From Agarophyton chilense (Eukaryota; Rhodophyta; Florideophyceae; Gracilariales; Gracilariaceae), in the NCBI GenBank assembly GCA_030374765.1, contig JARGXX010000091.1, positions 1-64,000 of the forward strand: a stretch of 64,000 bases of DNA. The letters run 5' to 3'. The position numbers and the translations under genes were made by a program. Each line of letters starts with the position of its first letter. The first letter of the stretch is position 1. This document shows positions 43,896-56,278 of this stretch, piece by piece. The notes beneath the pieces are model-generated. The model had not been told where the DNA came from. It saw nothing but the letters and a program-made list of their open reading frames with translations, and searched no databases.

Positions 43896-45875
43896 GGGCT
43901 AACAGGAATCAGGTCGGTGCTGCTCACCCAACTGTCAATACTGAGCTCAGCGATGAGCGAGGTACGGGTGGCAACGACTCTGACTTTGTATGTCTCATTG
44001 CTACTGGCTCTGATAAATCCACGAACAGTGACTGGATTGTTGACTCTGGTGCTACTGCCCACATGACTTTTGACGAATCCATGTTCCAAACATATGATAG
44101 TAAGGTGTCTTCTGGCGTTAGCATCGGTAATGATTCCAAACTAGAGTCTGTTGGTCACGGTAGTGTGGAGCTTGATCTGATTGTGGAAGGGTCCAAACGA
44201 AAGTGCCAGCTGAAGCAAGTTGTTCATGTACCGAATTTAAGGTACCATTTGCTTTCTGTATCGGCGATTTGTGATGTGGGGTGCAAAGTAGTGTTTGAAA
44301 AAGAGAAGGTATGTGTATACAAGGGGTCTAAAGTGGTTGCCTTGGGGCGCCGCGTCCAAGGCCTATACTACCTTTGCACTGCTGCACACCAGTGTACAGA
44401 TGTAAACAGCGCACTTGTGTCGGACTTGTCACTATGGCATGCTCGAATGGCTCATGTGAATGTGGATGGTATCAAGCATATGGCTCGAAACAAGGTTGTG
44501 TCAGGGCTCAATGTAGACGTTGCGCAGGATTCAGATGTGTGTGGCTCATGTGTAGTAGGAAAAGCAACCCGTGCTCCGACTCCCAAGCAAGGGGGGGAAC
44601 GAGCAAAACACGTACTGGAACTTGTTCACTCCGATGTGTCAGGTCCAGTAAGTGTGAAATCCTTGGGAGGCTCGCACTACTTCGTCACATTCATCGATGA
44701 TCACAGTCGTTTCTGCTTCTTCTACATGCTCAAAACTAAGGATGAGGTGTTCCAGATGTTCCTAAGGTGGCTCAAGTTTGTTCAAAACCAAACCGGCAGA
44801 CAAGTGAAAACCATCACCGCACGTGAGAGTGTGCTCAAAGCATTGCGCACTGACAACGGTGGTGAATATCTGTCACATCGTTTTACCAAAGAACTTGAAC
44901 GTCACGGTATTGAGCATCAGCGAACTGTGCCTTACAATCCTCAGCAGAATGGACTTGCCGAACGGTTCAACCGCACACTCATGGACTTGGTCAGATCGAT
45001 GTTATGTCACAAGAAATTGCCAAAGCACTTTTGGGCTGAGGCACTGAATGTTGCAGTGTATGTGCGCAACCGTGTGACTTGCAAAGCTCTTCCAAGTAGT
45101 GTGACACCATATGAACTGTGGCATGGTCAGAAGCCTGATGTGAGCAACCTGCGTGTGTTTGGGAGCCGATGCTGGTACAAGGTTGTGGATCATAAGCTGA
45201 AGAAGCTAGAGGAGCGTGGTGTGGAAGCTATCGTTATTGGGTACACCCCAGGGTCTCACGGATACAAGTTGTGGGACTCTGAAAAGAAAAAGGTGATTGT
45301 GTCAAGAGATGTACGGTTTGATGAGTTTTCGGGCTCAGACAACCAGTTTAGCTATGAGGAAGAGGACTACGCAGACATTGACTTTAGTAATATGTCTAGT
45401 TCACATGATACCTCTACATCTGACACATCTGGTGGACCCAGCGATGATGACCCTTCTGCGCCTTTGCCTGACTCTGATGATGCTTCTGACAGCTCTGTTG
45501 ATGATTCCGCAGCTGATACATCAGTTGAGCCTGTAGTGCATGAGACACAACCTGTTCGTAGGTCCACGCGTGAACGTAGGAAGCCGAGCTCATGGTGGCG
45601 TGCAACTGCTCTACTCACTGCCAGTGATGACATCCCGTCGTCATATGATGATGCTGTGTCACGTCCTGATTCCGAAGCATGGAAGAAGGCAATGAAGAGT
45701 GAGTACCAGTCACTAATTGAGCATGACACATGGGACTTAGTGCCAAGGCCAGCAGACAGCAACGTGATTTCGTCCAAGTGGGTGTATGTGCAGAAGTATG
45801 AAGCAGCTCCATCTGGTGAACCAACTATCAGGTACAAGGCTCGTATGGTTGCTAGAGGATTCCTGCAGATCGAGG
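43896..45875 (+). mobile_element. Copia-B element B4, middle part
   Basis: Continuation of B4 after the A4 composite, starting with the duplicated GGGCT. It covers the protease DSGAT, integrase, acidic linker and the start of RT, and stops at CGAGG where A6 enters. Several variants here match B2 and the 52847 array, while the part before A4 resembles B3 and B5, so B4 looks like a mosaic of two subfamilies. Its back end is not found after A6. Confidence 0.88.
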
Positions 45876-46542
45876 TCACAACGTGAGCGCAGGTTAGGTA
45901 AAGGAAAAGGAAGAAGAGGGGGAAAAGACGAGAAGAAGAGAAAAATAAAAGAAGAGAAACAAAGGAAGGTAGTCAGCCTTGACAATTTACTTCGATCGTT
46001 GGCGACCGTCATTGAAAACTATATCTACCTCGCACGCACTTCCGCCGCCGGTGCTGACCGTCGGCGGGTCACCCACGTCTCACACCTTGCCACTGTGCGA
46101 CGAGGAGTTGCGCGCCAAAACAATTTCAAACATGAAGCATATCAAATAAAAACTCAAAAAATCATCCAAAGTGGTGCGCCAGTGCCAACCACCCCGCGCA
46201 GCCCAGATTCGGCTGTTACGGCCAAACCCCGTATCCAGCCCACATTCGCACATTCTCTCCAACTGCATAGCCCGTGCTCATTCAGCGCTCTCGTCCAATC
46301 AAATCGCTCCACTTGGGCCGAAGCCCCAACACGCCCCATTAGAACCAGACCACTTGTCCATACCACGTTGCATGAGGGCATTTGCAGTAGCCAATCAGAT
46401 GGCCGTTTCACGTTGAGATTGAGATGAGGCGCATATGCGTTTTTCCGCGGAGGGTGCCCAAAAGTGCCCATGCTTAAATCCACTTTTTGTTTTCCACTAT
46501 TTCCAACACTCCAAAGGGCTTGGGGGCACAGTCGACCAAACC

Positions 46543-49500
46543 TCAACACTCCTCCTCGACTGGTCGGCCAAGTCCAACACGGTCCGCGTTATTGTTGTGA
46601 AGACCTGGGCCAAGTGGTTTAGTTAAGAAGTCCGCATCATTGTCTTCACTTGGAACGTACGTCACATTGATGTGACTATCCTTGACTAGTTCCCGAACGA
46701 AGTGCAACTTAACGTCAATGTGCTTAGCGCGACCCGACGGACAGCGTTCACCAGTTGCCCAGTCAATGGTGCACTGGTTGTCCGAACGAATGGGCACAGC
46801 ACCTTGCACTTCCCATCCAATCTCCTTAAGCACACGCTTCAACCAAATAACCTCCTGACACGCAAGCGTCAAAGCATAATACTCGGCCTCGCCGGTAGAC
46901 AACGCCACCGAAGCCTGTTTTCTTGCGCCCCACATACATGTCGCTTTGCCAAGCTTCACTAAGAAACCAGACATTGACTTGCGATCACGCGTGTCCGCAG
47001 CGTAGTCAGAGTCAACGTACGCCTCCAGTTTCACCATGCCAGAGTGATAGTGCACACCATGTTCAGTTGTACCGCGAAGGTAACGAAGAACCCGCTTTGC
47101 TGCCTTGTGACAGTAGGCCGTGGGCGATTTCTGAAAACGAGCCAAGATTAGGACGGGTGCTAATATATCCAACCGAGTTCTCAGTGCCAAATACAAAAGC
47201 GATCCAATGATCTGCTGGTACAGCTGAGTATCCTGGATGGATTTGTCTTTCTCAGATGTCCACCCGGTAAAAAAAGATTCTACCATAGGGGTGCATGCCG
47301 GCTTGGATCGCTGAAACCCGAAACGGCGCAACACGCTTTCCGTGTACAGTGACTGACCAAGATACAGCGACACAGGTCGACCATCTGAATCTAAAGTCCA
47401 TTTGAATTCAACGCCGAGGTACAAGTTCACTTCGTCCGCCACACGCAGCTCGTAAAACGACTTGAGCTCCTCCAAAATCGCATCACGTTCCATGGCAGAA
47501 GTTGTGAATATTAGCAAGTCATCCACATAAACTAGCACGAACGCATCCTCATTGCTCTCGTTTTGGCGGCGAAACACGCAAGGTGCACTCGGTAACTCTT
47601 CAAAACATATGCTTTTCATATCCTCGCATAGTTTGTTGTGCCATGCCAAGTGCGCTTGCTTCAGTCCATAGATAGCCTTGAGCAATTTGAAGCATCGTGA
47701 AGTCACGCCAGGTATACCTCGAGGTGACATGATCCACACATCTTCCTCAAGTTCGCCATTGAGAAACGCAGTCTTCACATCCACCTGTACCACATACATG
47801 CGCAAGCATAACGTCAGATACAAGAATATGCGAACCAAAGAGAACGAAACAACTGGTGCATAAGTCTCCATGTAGTCCTGACCATATGTTTGGTGGTTTC
47901 CACCGGCTACAACACGAGCCTTAAAACGTTCAACTGACCCATCAGCATTGCGCTTTACCTTCAGTATGACGTGAGTTGGTAGTGGTTGTGAAGCAGGAGA
48001 GTCATCAGGTTTCCAAGTTTGCTTCGACTCCAATGATGAAAACTCTTCATCGACGGCTGCTTGCCACATGGTACGCTCCTCCGCACTGGCAGACATTGCC
48101 TCCTTGAGTGAGGGCTCATCACTAGTAGTGACTTTGACTTGCGATGTACAGTGAGCAGACCCTGCCATGAACCACCTCAGAGGTTGACGGCGCGTGCGCC
48201 GCGGGTAGCGTGGTTCCGTATCAGCGTTGGCAGATGTATCAAGGTCATCAGCAGCACTTTCGTCATCACTTTCGGAATCCTGTGCATCGTCTTCATTGCT
48301 GCCGGAGTCTGACTCCGACTGCCTGAGTGCTGGAATCAGGTGCGAGGATCCGTCATGAACCACCTCCTCCTCAACATTATCGACGGAGAAGGTATCCGAT
48401 TCGTCATCAATGCTATCACATAATCCCATATCAGAGCTATAGTCAGCATCTGACGCACTTTCATCATCCATGTAGTTGGCAAGAGATGATGCGCCAGGGA
48501 ACTTGGATTCATCAAAAGTAACATGTCGTGACTCAATAATACGCGGAGTACCGTCATTATCAACGACGAGTACCTTGTACACACCATGCTCAAGAGTCTC
48601 CAAGTACACTCCCTCAAGTGCACGAGACTCGAACTTGGGTCCACGCGGAGTCCTTAGCACGAATGCAGTGCATCCAAACACACGCACGTGCTTCAACAAA
48701 GGTTTATTTCCAGTTACCAGAAAGTAGGGACTGTTGTTAACAGTAGAATGTTGCACTCGATTACGCACAAAGATAACATGTTTCAGCGCATATGGCCACA
48801 AACATTCTGGTAGATCGGCTTGGATCAGCAACGATCGAGCAGCTTCCACCATGGTACGATTGATGCGCTCAGCTATAGCGTTGTGTTCGGGGGTGTATGG
48901 AGCAGAGAAAGAAGTGAGGCCATGTTCTGCTGCCAAGTTCTCTTGCAGGGCAATATATTCTTCTGCACCGTCCGAGTGCAAACTTTTGATATGCACTCCT
49001 CCAAGCTGCTTAAACTTTGCCGCAATACCCACAAACACATCACTAAGAGCACTGCGATGGATCACCAGACCTAGGAACACATACCGTGAGTGATCATCGA
49101 GGAATGTACATGCATATTGAAACTTTTCCGGAAAAGACTTTTCCAGAGGACCTACAATATCCGAGTGCACAATGTCACCAACCGCGGATGCATGTTCAAA
49201 GTGACCTGGGAACGGAAGCTTATGAGCTTTGCCAAGTCGACATGCTCGGCATACCTCCTCCATGTCACACAAGTGCGGCACTCCATCTGCGTACTTGTGT
49301 ACATGTTGCAGATCACGTTGGTTGATGTGAGCCAGTCGTCGGTGCCACAGTTGAGTCTCCGTAGACTTAGTCGAAAGCGCAAGTTCCACACCAGCATGCC
49401 CTAAAGGTTGAGGCAGTGTGTACATGCGAGATACCTTGTCACGATCACCAATGCCCACCTCAAAACCATTTGACTCTAGCGTCAAACGTACACTATGACG

Positions 49501-50844
49501 ACCGAAGAGCGACTCAATACCTTTGTCGGCCAAACACCCGGTTGAAACCAAGTTGTATCCCAGAGCGGGGGTCAGTAGGGCATCACTCAGACGTATGTTC
49601 GCATTGTCCAAAGGAATGATCACCTCTCCGCGTTGTTTAGATACAACAGATGTGTTATCGGCAAGCATCACTGTCCTTTCGTCGCAAGGTTCAAGTGAAC
49701 CGGGCACAAACGCACAAACAGAATGGAAGCAATGTACTGTCGCACCGCTGTCTGCGTAGGTACTCAGGTCATTCGGCGGAACTATAGTGGTCCTTTCCAC
49801 AGTTGCACCAGCAATTTCGATTTTGCCAGACTTTCCAGAAGACTTGCTCGAGGCGCTTCTACCACTACTGCCACCCATTCTCTTGGGTTGTGGCGACAGT
49901 TTATCGAGGATACTCTGCGGCAAGTGGTTGTCCGGGTTGTCCGGATTCATAAAGCAACGATCTTGTGTGTGTCCATCGCGATCACAGAAGTCGCAATGAT
50001 GTCCATTGCTCGATCCTGAACGATCAAATGATGACGATTTCAAGGCGGCAGCAAGTGCACGAGCAGTAGACTCAATGTCGGAGTGACCATCAGACTCCTC
50101 ATCTTCGTTGTTTGCACTACTGCGGGTACGATTAGTCGATTCAGAATGTCGACCAGATTTTTTCCTGCCCTTCTTCTTGCGACGTGAACTACGTCCAGAC
50201 GGCCTTGCAGACACCTGTTTCGCGTTGTATTCATCTATGAGGGTCGTGGCCACGTAGTCCCATGTAAGCTCAGCGATATCCTTGGTTCGAAGAGCTGCAG
50301 CAGTAGACTCCAGTGTGCAATTGGGATCAATAGAAGCAAGTAACATGGGAGCTTTGTGCGACTCCGGTACTGCCGCATCCTTCCCCATGCGCTCTAACTG
50401 AGCAAATAACGCCGTGTACTGGTCCACATAGCCTGACATATTCTGACCATTGTATCCCATACGGAATAGTTGAGTTTGCACAGCAATTCTGGATACAGTA
50501 CGATTGGACGCATACCGTGCATCAAGTAATGCGAGCATGCGCGCCGGGTCGTCGTCGACATCCATGACCACACGAAGTGGCGCATCACCCAAGGCGCATA
50601 TTATGATTCCACATGCCTTCTCGCGCTTGGCGACAACTCGAGCGCTATCAATAGCGGTATCCGATGTTGCTTCAGTAGTTGCTGAATATCCAGAATCGGA
50701 TTCCACAACGTTCCACACACCTTTAACACGGCATGCAGCACGAAGGCGATGGCGCCATAGGGCATAATCATCACCACGCCTTCCATGAAAACGAGGGATT
50801 TTCATCCCGGTAGTACTTTCGGATTCCATTTCCGTGTCCGACAT
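46543..50844 (-). CDS. Copia-A gag-pol polyprotein (A6)
   Basis: A 1433-residue open frame with all the landmarks of the A3 copy at the same residues (CCHC 284-297, DSGAT 365, integrase HRRLAH 501, RT YVDD 1106-1109, RNase H DSD 1278). It is the third uninterrupted Copia-A frame in the window. Its few amino-acid differences (for example EKFQYAC in integrase, as in A4 copy 2) show that copies share variants in different combinations. Confidence 0.95.
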   Translation of the reverse strand: MSDTEMESESTTGMKIPRFHGRRGDDYALWRHRLRAACRVKGVWNVVESDSGYSATTEATSDTAIDSARVVAKREKACGIIICALGDAPLRVVMDVDDDPARMLALLDARYASNRTVSRIAVQTQLFRMGYNGQNMSGYVDQYTALFAQLERMGKDAAVPESHKAPMLLASIDPNCTLESTAAALRTKDIAELTWDYVATTLIDEYNAKQVSARPSGRSSRRKKKGRKKSGRHSESTNRTRSSANNEDEESDGHSDIESTARALAAALKSSSFDRSGSSNGHHCDFCDRDGHTQDRCFMNPDNPDNHLPQSILDKLSPQPKRMGGSSGRSASSKSSGKSGKIEIAGATVERTTIVPPNDLSTYADSGATVHCFHSVCAFVPGSLEPCDERTVMLADNTSVVSKQRGEVIIPLDNANIRLSDALLTPALGYNLVSTGCLADKGIESLFGRHSVRLTLESNGFEVGIGDRDKVSRMYTLPQPLGHAGVELALSTKSTETQLWHRRLAHINQRDLQHVHKYADGVPHLCDMEEVCRACRLGKAHKLPFPGHFEHASAVGDIVHSDIVGPLEKSFPEKFQYACTFLDDHSRYVFLGLVIHRSALSDVFVGIAAKFKQLGGVHIKSLHSDGAEEYIALQENLAAEHGLTSFSAPYTPEHNAIAERINRTMVEAARSLLIQADLPECLWPYALKHVIFVRNRVQHSTVNNSPYFLVTGNKPLLKHVRVFGCTAFVLRTPRGPKFESRALEGVYLETLEHGVYKVLVVDNDGTPRIIESRHVTFDESKFPGASSLANYMDDESASDADYSSDMGLCDSIDDESDTFSVDNVEEEVVHDGSSHLIPALRQSESDSGSNEDDAQDSESDDESAADDLDTSANADTEPRYPRRTRRQPLRWFMAGSAHCTSQVKVTTSDEPSLKEAMSASAEERTMWQAAVDEEFSSLESKQTWKPDDSPASQPLPTHVILKVKRNADGSVERFKARVVAGGNHQTYGQDYMETYAPVVSFSLVRIFLYLTLCLRMYVVQVDVKTAFLNGELEEDVWIMSPRGIPGVTSRCFKLLKAIYGLKQAHLAWHNKLCEDMKSICFEELPSAPCVFRRQNESNEDAFVLVYVDDLLIFTTSAMERDAILEELKSFYELRVADEVNLYLGVEFKWTLDSDGRPVSLYLGQSLYTESVLRRFGFQRSKPACTPMVESFFTGWTSEKDKSIQDTQLYQQIIGSLLYLALRTRLDILAPVLILARFQKSPTAYCHKAAKRVLRYLRGTTEHGVHYHSGMVKLEAYVDSDYAADTRDRKSMSGFLVKLGKATCMWGARKQASVALSTGEAEYYALTLACQEVIWLKRVLKEIGWEVQGAVPIRSDNQCTIDWATGERCPSGRAKHIDVKLHFVRELVKDSHINVTYVPSEDNDADFLTKPLGPGLHNNNADRVGLGRPVEEEC

Positions 50845-51756
50845 ATTTCAGTCTGTTATCCACGAAGCAGATAGAACGGAACCAAACGAAATTAATTAGT
50901 AGAGGGAAGCAGAGTGAGGGACTCAATGCCTTGGGAAGTTTAAGAAAAGGGCCACGAGCAGTGATGAATTCGTGGCCGAGCTTGCCCGAACGGAGTATCC
51001 CAACTCAAACGTTCGACAGCGAGGACGACAGCGGAGACTTTTGACGTAGCCTGCAACGCTCACCGAGACGCGTCTCGTACGCGATCACAAGCGGAGCTCG
51101 GGTGCTCCCACGCTTGGAGTATACTCACGGGCAGTGGCAGAAGGCGTACCCGGAACAGACAAACTTCTCGACTTCGGGTTGAACTTCTTGATTGAACCTA
51201 CCGAGACTTGCTCGAGGTAGGCGGGCGCACTGGCGGGAGAAACTACCTCCGCTACCCTAAAGGATGATCCCCTGGACCCTGGTTACTCTCTCCAGGTGAG
51301 GTACGCTTTGATTACCTACCGAACTCTGCGCACTTCAGAGTCCGGCGCTTTTAGTCCCTACGAGGCGTCCCAAGGAGGGGTGTCGTCAAGATACACTTCC
51401 CCCAGTTGACCCAAGCTAGCCTCTTGCGGGAAAGTAGCGCGGTCGTGCGGTGTAGTACGGTTGCTCCTACACTTCCAAGCCCAATTCATCGACCTCCGTA
51501 CTCTACGGACGGAGAGCAGGATTTGGCAGACTTCCCGGTCTCGTGCCAAGGGGTTACTAACAAACGCGATATGTTTTCGCCACCAAGGAGGAAGTCCGCA
51601 GGGTACACGCCTGTCGCAAAACAAAATAACTTCTTGAATCCAGATGAGCGTTAGTCGTAGATCGCGCACCTGTCGCAGTAGGGAATCTTCTTGAATCCAA
51701 ATAAATGTTAGTAGAGCGTGACGTCTGCGAAGAGTCGACGCTCTGGGCCCATAACC
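50845..51756 (-). other. A6 leader
   Basis: A 912-bp untranslated leader with primer-binding site, as in the other Copia-A copies. No gene seen. Confidence 0.85.
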
Positions 51757-52345
51757 TCACAACGTGAGCGCAGGTTAGGTAAAGGAAAAGGAAGAAGAGG
51801 GGGAAAAGACGAGAAGAAGAGAAAAATAAAAGAAGAGAAACAAAGGAAGGTAGTCAGCCTTGACAATTTACTTCGATCGTTGGCGACCGTCATTGAAAAC
51901 TATATCTACCTCGCACGCACTTCCGCCGCCGGTGCTGACCGTCGGCGGGTCACCCACGTCTCACACCTTGCCACTGTGCGACGAGGAGTTGCGCGCCAAA
52001 ACAATTTCAAACATGAAGCATATCAAATAAAAACTCAAAAAATCATCCAAAGTGGTGCGCCAGTGCCAACCACCCCGCGCAGCCCAGATTCGGCTGTTAC
52101 GGCCAAACCCCGTATCCGCCCACATTCCGCACATTCTCTCCAACTGCATAGCCCGTGCTCATTCAGCGCTCTCGTCCAATCAAATCGCTCCACTTGGGCC
52201 GAAGCCCCAACACGCCCCATTAGAACCAGACCACTTGTCCATACCACGTTGCATGAGGGCATTTGCAGTAGCCAATCAGATGGCCGTTTCACGTTGAGAT
52301 TGAGATGAGGCGCATATGCGTTTTTCCGCGGAGGGTGGCAAAAGT

Positions 52346-52846
52346 GGGTTTGCTGTGGTACACGTGTGTACGTGTCTACTTGTACTATTGTGCACGCTGT
52401 TCAATATGTCCAGCTGGTGTACTATGAACAGATCTCACAAGGTGTAACGAATGTACTTGGAGAAGAGACGTGACATGTGTATTACAGGAGACTTGGTGTA
52501 CTGTGCTGAAACGTGAATGTGTATGGAGGCGGATTGCAAGTAGTGTGTGCTGGCATATTGAATTTGTGCACACGTCAGTGTAATTATGGGCTGTGCACTG
52601 TATATTGCCTTGTTGTGCGCTGCAATGAACATTGACTAGGGTTAATGTCATGCTTGAATATGATTGGTAGTATTGAGTGTCCCTGCTTTGTAGTCTAGGG
52701 TTTACTTTGGGTTGGAGTCTAGACAGCTGACGTTTTGAAGTAGTATATAAGTGAAAGTTTGAGCGCCTCCAAGTAAATCCAAGCCAGAGCTGGCGAACTT
52801 CCTTTTCATTCCCTCAACCTTTCCTTCAGCTTTTCCCTTTCCATCA
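52346..52846 (+). repeat. Copia-B LTR, back part, first of the array
   Basis: The last 501 bp or so of a plus-strand Copia-B LTR, joined near 52345 to the reverse Copia-A LTR of A6. It ends CCATCA and is followed directly by the array unit. It differs from the two later array LTRs at several sites. Confidence 0.88.
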
Positions 52847-55800
52847 GCAGTCGCGATGGAAGAACATCGAGTGTCATTATTGTCATAAGAAGGGTCATAT
52901 CCAGAGGAACTGTTTCAAGAAGCAACGTGATGGGGCTAACAGGAATCAGGTCGGTGCTGCTCACCCAACTGTCAATACTGAGCTCAGCGATGAGCGAGGT
53001 ACGGGTGGCAACGACTCTGACTTTGTATGTCTCATTGCTACTGGCTCTGATAAAGCCACGAACAGTGACTGGATTGTTGACTCTGGTGCTACTGCCCACA
53101 TGACTTTTGACGAATCCATGTTCCAAACATATGATAGTAAGGTGTCTTCTGGCGTTAGCATCGGTAATGATTCCAAACTAGAGTCTGTTGGTCACGGTAG
53201 TGTGGAGCTTGATCTGATTGTGGAAGGGTCCAAACGAAAGTGCCAGCTGAAGCAAGTTGTTCATGTACCGAATTTAAGGTACCATTTGCTTTCTGTATCG
53301 GCGATTTGTGATGTGGGGTGCAAAGTAGTGTTTGAAAAAGAGAAGGTATGTGTATACAAGGGGTCTAAAGTGGTTGCCTTGGGGCGCCGCGTCAAAGGCC
53401 TATACTACCTTTGCACTGCTGCACACCAGTGTACAGATGTAAACAGCGCACTTGTGTCGGACTTGTCACTATGGCATGCTCGAATGGCTCATGTGAATGT
53501 GGATGGTATCAAGCATATGGCTCGAAACAAGGTTGTGTCAGGGCTCAATGTAGACGTTGCGCAGGATTCAGATGTGTGTGGCTCATGTGTAGTAGGAAAA
53601 GCAACCCGTGCTCCGACTCCCAAGCAAGGGGGGGAACGAGCAAAACACGTACTGGAACTTGTTCACTCCGATGTGTCAGGTCCAGTAAGTGTGAAATCCT
53701 TGGGAGGCTCGCACTACTTCGTCACATTCATCGATGATCACAGTCGTTTCTGCTTCTTCTACATGCTCAAAACTAAGGATGAGGTGTTCCAGATGTTCCT
53801 AAGGTGGCTCAAGTTTGTTCAAAACCAAACCGGCAGACAAGTGAAAACCATCACCGCACGTGAGAGTGTGCTCAAAGCATTGCGCACTGACAACGGTGGT
53901 GAATATCTGTCACATCGTTTTACCAAAGAACTTGAACGTCACGGTATTGAGCATCAGCGAACTGTGCCTTACAATCCTCAGCAGAATGGACTTGCCGAAC
54001 GGTTCAACCGCACACTCATGGACTTGGTCAGATCGATGTTATGTCACAAGAAATTGCCAAAGCACTTTTGGGCTGAGGCACTGAATGTTGCAGTGTATGT
54101 GCGCAACCGTGTGACTTGCAAAGCTCTTCCAAGTAGTGTGACACCATATGAACTGTGGCATGGTCAGAAGCCTGATGTGAGCAACCTGCGTGTGTTTGGG
54201 AGCCGATGCTGGTACAAGGTTGTGGATCATAAGCTGAAGAAGCTAGAGGAGCGTGGTGTGGAAGCTATCGTTATTGGGTACACCCCAGGGTCTCACGGAT
54301 ACAAGTTGTGGGACTCTGAAAAGAAAAAGGTGATTGTGTCAAGAGATGTACGGTTTGATGAGTTTTCGGGCTCAGACAACCAGTTTAGCTATGAGGAAGA
54401 GGACTACGCAGACATTGACTTTAGTAATATGTCTAGTTCACATGATACCTCTACATCTGACACATCTGGTGGACCCAGCGATGATGACCCTTCTGCGCCT
54501 TTGCCTGACTCTGATGATGCTTCTGACAGCTCTGTTGATGATTCCGCAGCTGATACATCAGTTGAGCCTGTAGTGCATGAGACACAACCTGTTCGTAGGT
54601 CCACGCGTGAACGTAGGAAGCCGAGCTCATGGTGGCGTGCAACTGCTCTACTCACTGCCAGTGATGACATCCCGTCGTCATATGATGATGCTGTGTCACG
54701 TCCTGATTCCGAAGCATGGAAGAAGGCAATGAAGAGTGAGTACCAGTCACTAATTGAGCATGACACATGGGACTTAGTGCCAAGGCCAGCAGACAGCAAC
54801 GTGATTTCGTCCAAGTGGGTGTATGTGCAGAAGTATGAAGCAGCTCCATCTGGTGAACCAACTATCAGGTACAAGGCTCGTATGGTTGCTAGAGGATTCC
54901 TGCAGATCGAGGGTGTTGACTTTTCTGAAACATATGCACCTGTTGTTAAGTTTACCTCGATCAGGATGATTCTGTCAGTGACTGCTGTACGAGACTTTCA
55001 TTTGCACCAGATGGATGTGAAAACAGCTTTTCTGAACGGTGACCTTGAGGAGACAGTGTACATGGAGCAGCCAACAGGTTTTGTGCAGCAAGGTAACGAG
55101 GATCTGGTGTGTCGTTTGAAGAAAGCCATCTATGGGCTACGACAGGCACCCAGACAGTGGCATGCAAAGATATACTCGTTCCTTGTTGAGGAGATGCAGT
55201 TGACGCCAAATGACGCAGATGAGTGTGTGTACAGCGGAAAGATACTGGGATTTGTTGTTCTGATTGCTCTATACGTTGATGACTTGCTTATTGCAAGTCC
55301 GAGCATGAAGACAATGGATCGTGTAAAGGCAGAGCTGTCGTCTCGGTTCCACATGAAAGACCTCTATCAAGCTCGCATGGTACTCGGATTCGAGATCCAC
55401 CGTGACAGAGTTAAGCGAGAGTTGTATCTGACTCAGTCTGCGTACACACAAAAGGTCTTGGAACGTTTTGGCATGCACCAGTCCAAACCAGTTGACACTC
55501 CAATGGAAGTTGGCATGGACCTGTCTGCGATTCAGGATGTACTCAGGGAGGTGCCGTACCGTCAGGCAATTGGCTGTCTCATGTACTTGTCTGTAGGAAC
55601 TCGTCCAGATATCTCATACGCGGTGTCCAAACTTGCCAAGTATGTTGAGAAACCTGGAGAGATTCACTGGAAGGCAGTCAAACGTGTGCTTCGCTATCTC
55701 AACGGTACTTGTACATTTGGTCTCACCTACGGCTTAAACACCGATTTGGCACTTCAAGGCTACGTGGACTCTGACTGGGCAGGCGATGTTGCAAACCGCA

Positions 55801-56278
55801 AGTCTACCAGTGGGTACTTGTTCATGATGGCTGGAGGTCCTGTGTCATGGTGTTCACGTCAGCAAGAAGTGGTTGCACTGTCTAGTGCTGAAGCTGAGTA
55901 TGTGAGTCTGTGCAGTGGTTCCAAAGAGGCCATCTGGCTTAGGCGTTTGTGGAATGGCATCGGCATAGTCATTGGAGTAGAAGTGGACGATTCGGTAAAG
56001 TTGCTTGTTGAACCAACGCCTGTATATGTTGACAACCAAGGGTGCATTGACCTTGCCCGAAATGGCGTTGTCAACAAGCGTACCAAGCATATCGACATTC
56101 GTTTTCACTTTACTCGAGAAGCTCTTCGTGACAAGTCGATTGTGTTGTTCTACTGCCCTACCGATTGTATGACAGCCGATATGCTCAACAAACCACTTTG
56201 CCGTGTGAAGCACGAGAGGTTCCGTGAAGACAGTGGCGTCCGACACCTAGACCTTTGAAGTCAGTGACAGAGGGGGAG
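52847..56278 (+). mobile_element. Shortened Copia-B unit B6, array copy 1
   Basis: Plus-strand unit of 3432 bp between LTRs. Its parts are the CCHC-knuckle end of gag, protease, integrase, RT with YVDD and RNase H, ending in the purine tract before the LTR at 56279. The leader-side part of the internal region is not part of the unit. As an element it is broken. The internal sequence looks identical to the next copy. Confidence 0.92.

Larger units (their letters stand above)
45876..52345 (-). mobile_element. Copia-A element A6
   Basis: Minus-strand Copia-A in B4: 3' LTR 45876-46548, open gag-pol 46543-50844, leader 50845-51756, and a 5' LTR from 51757 that passes into a Copia-B LTR near 52345 before reaching its own end. 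The left flank is CGAGG from Copia-B RT, and no matching right flank exists. The two LTRs differ at only a few sites over their shared length, so it is young. The coding part is open, but the element is incomplete at its right edge. Confidence 0.9.
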
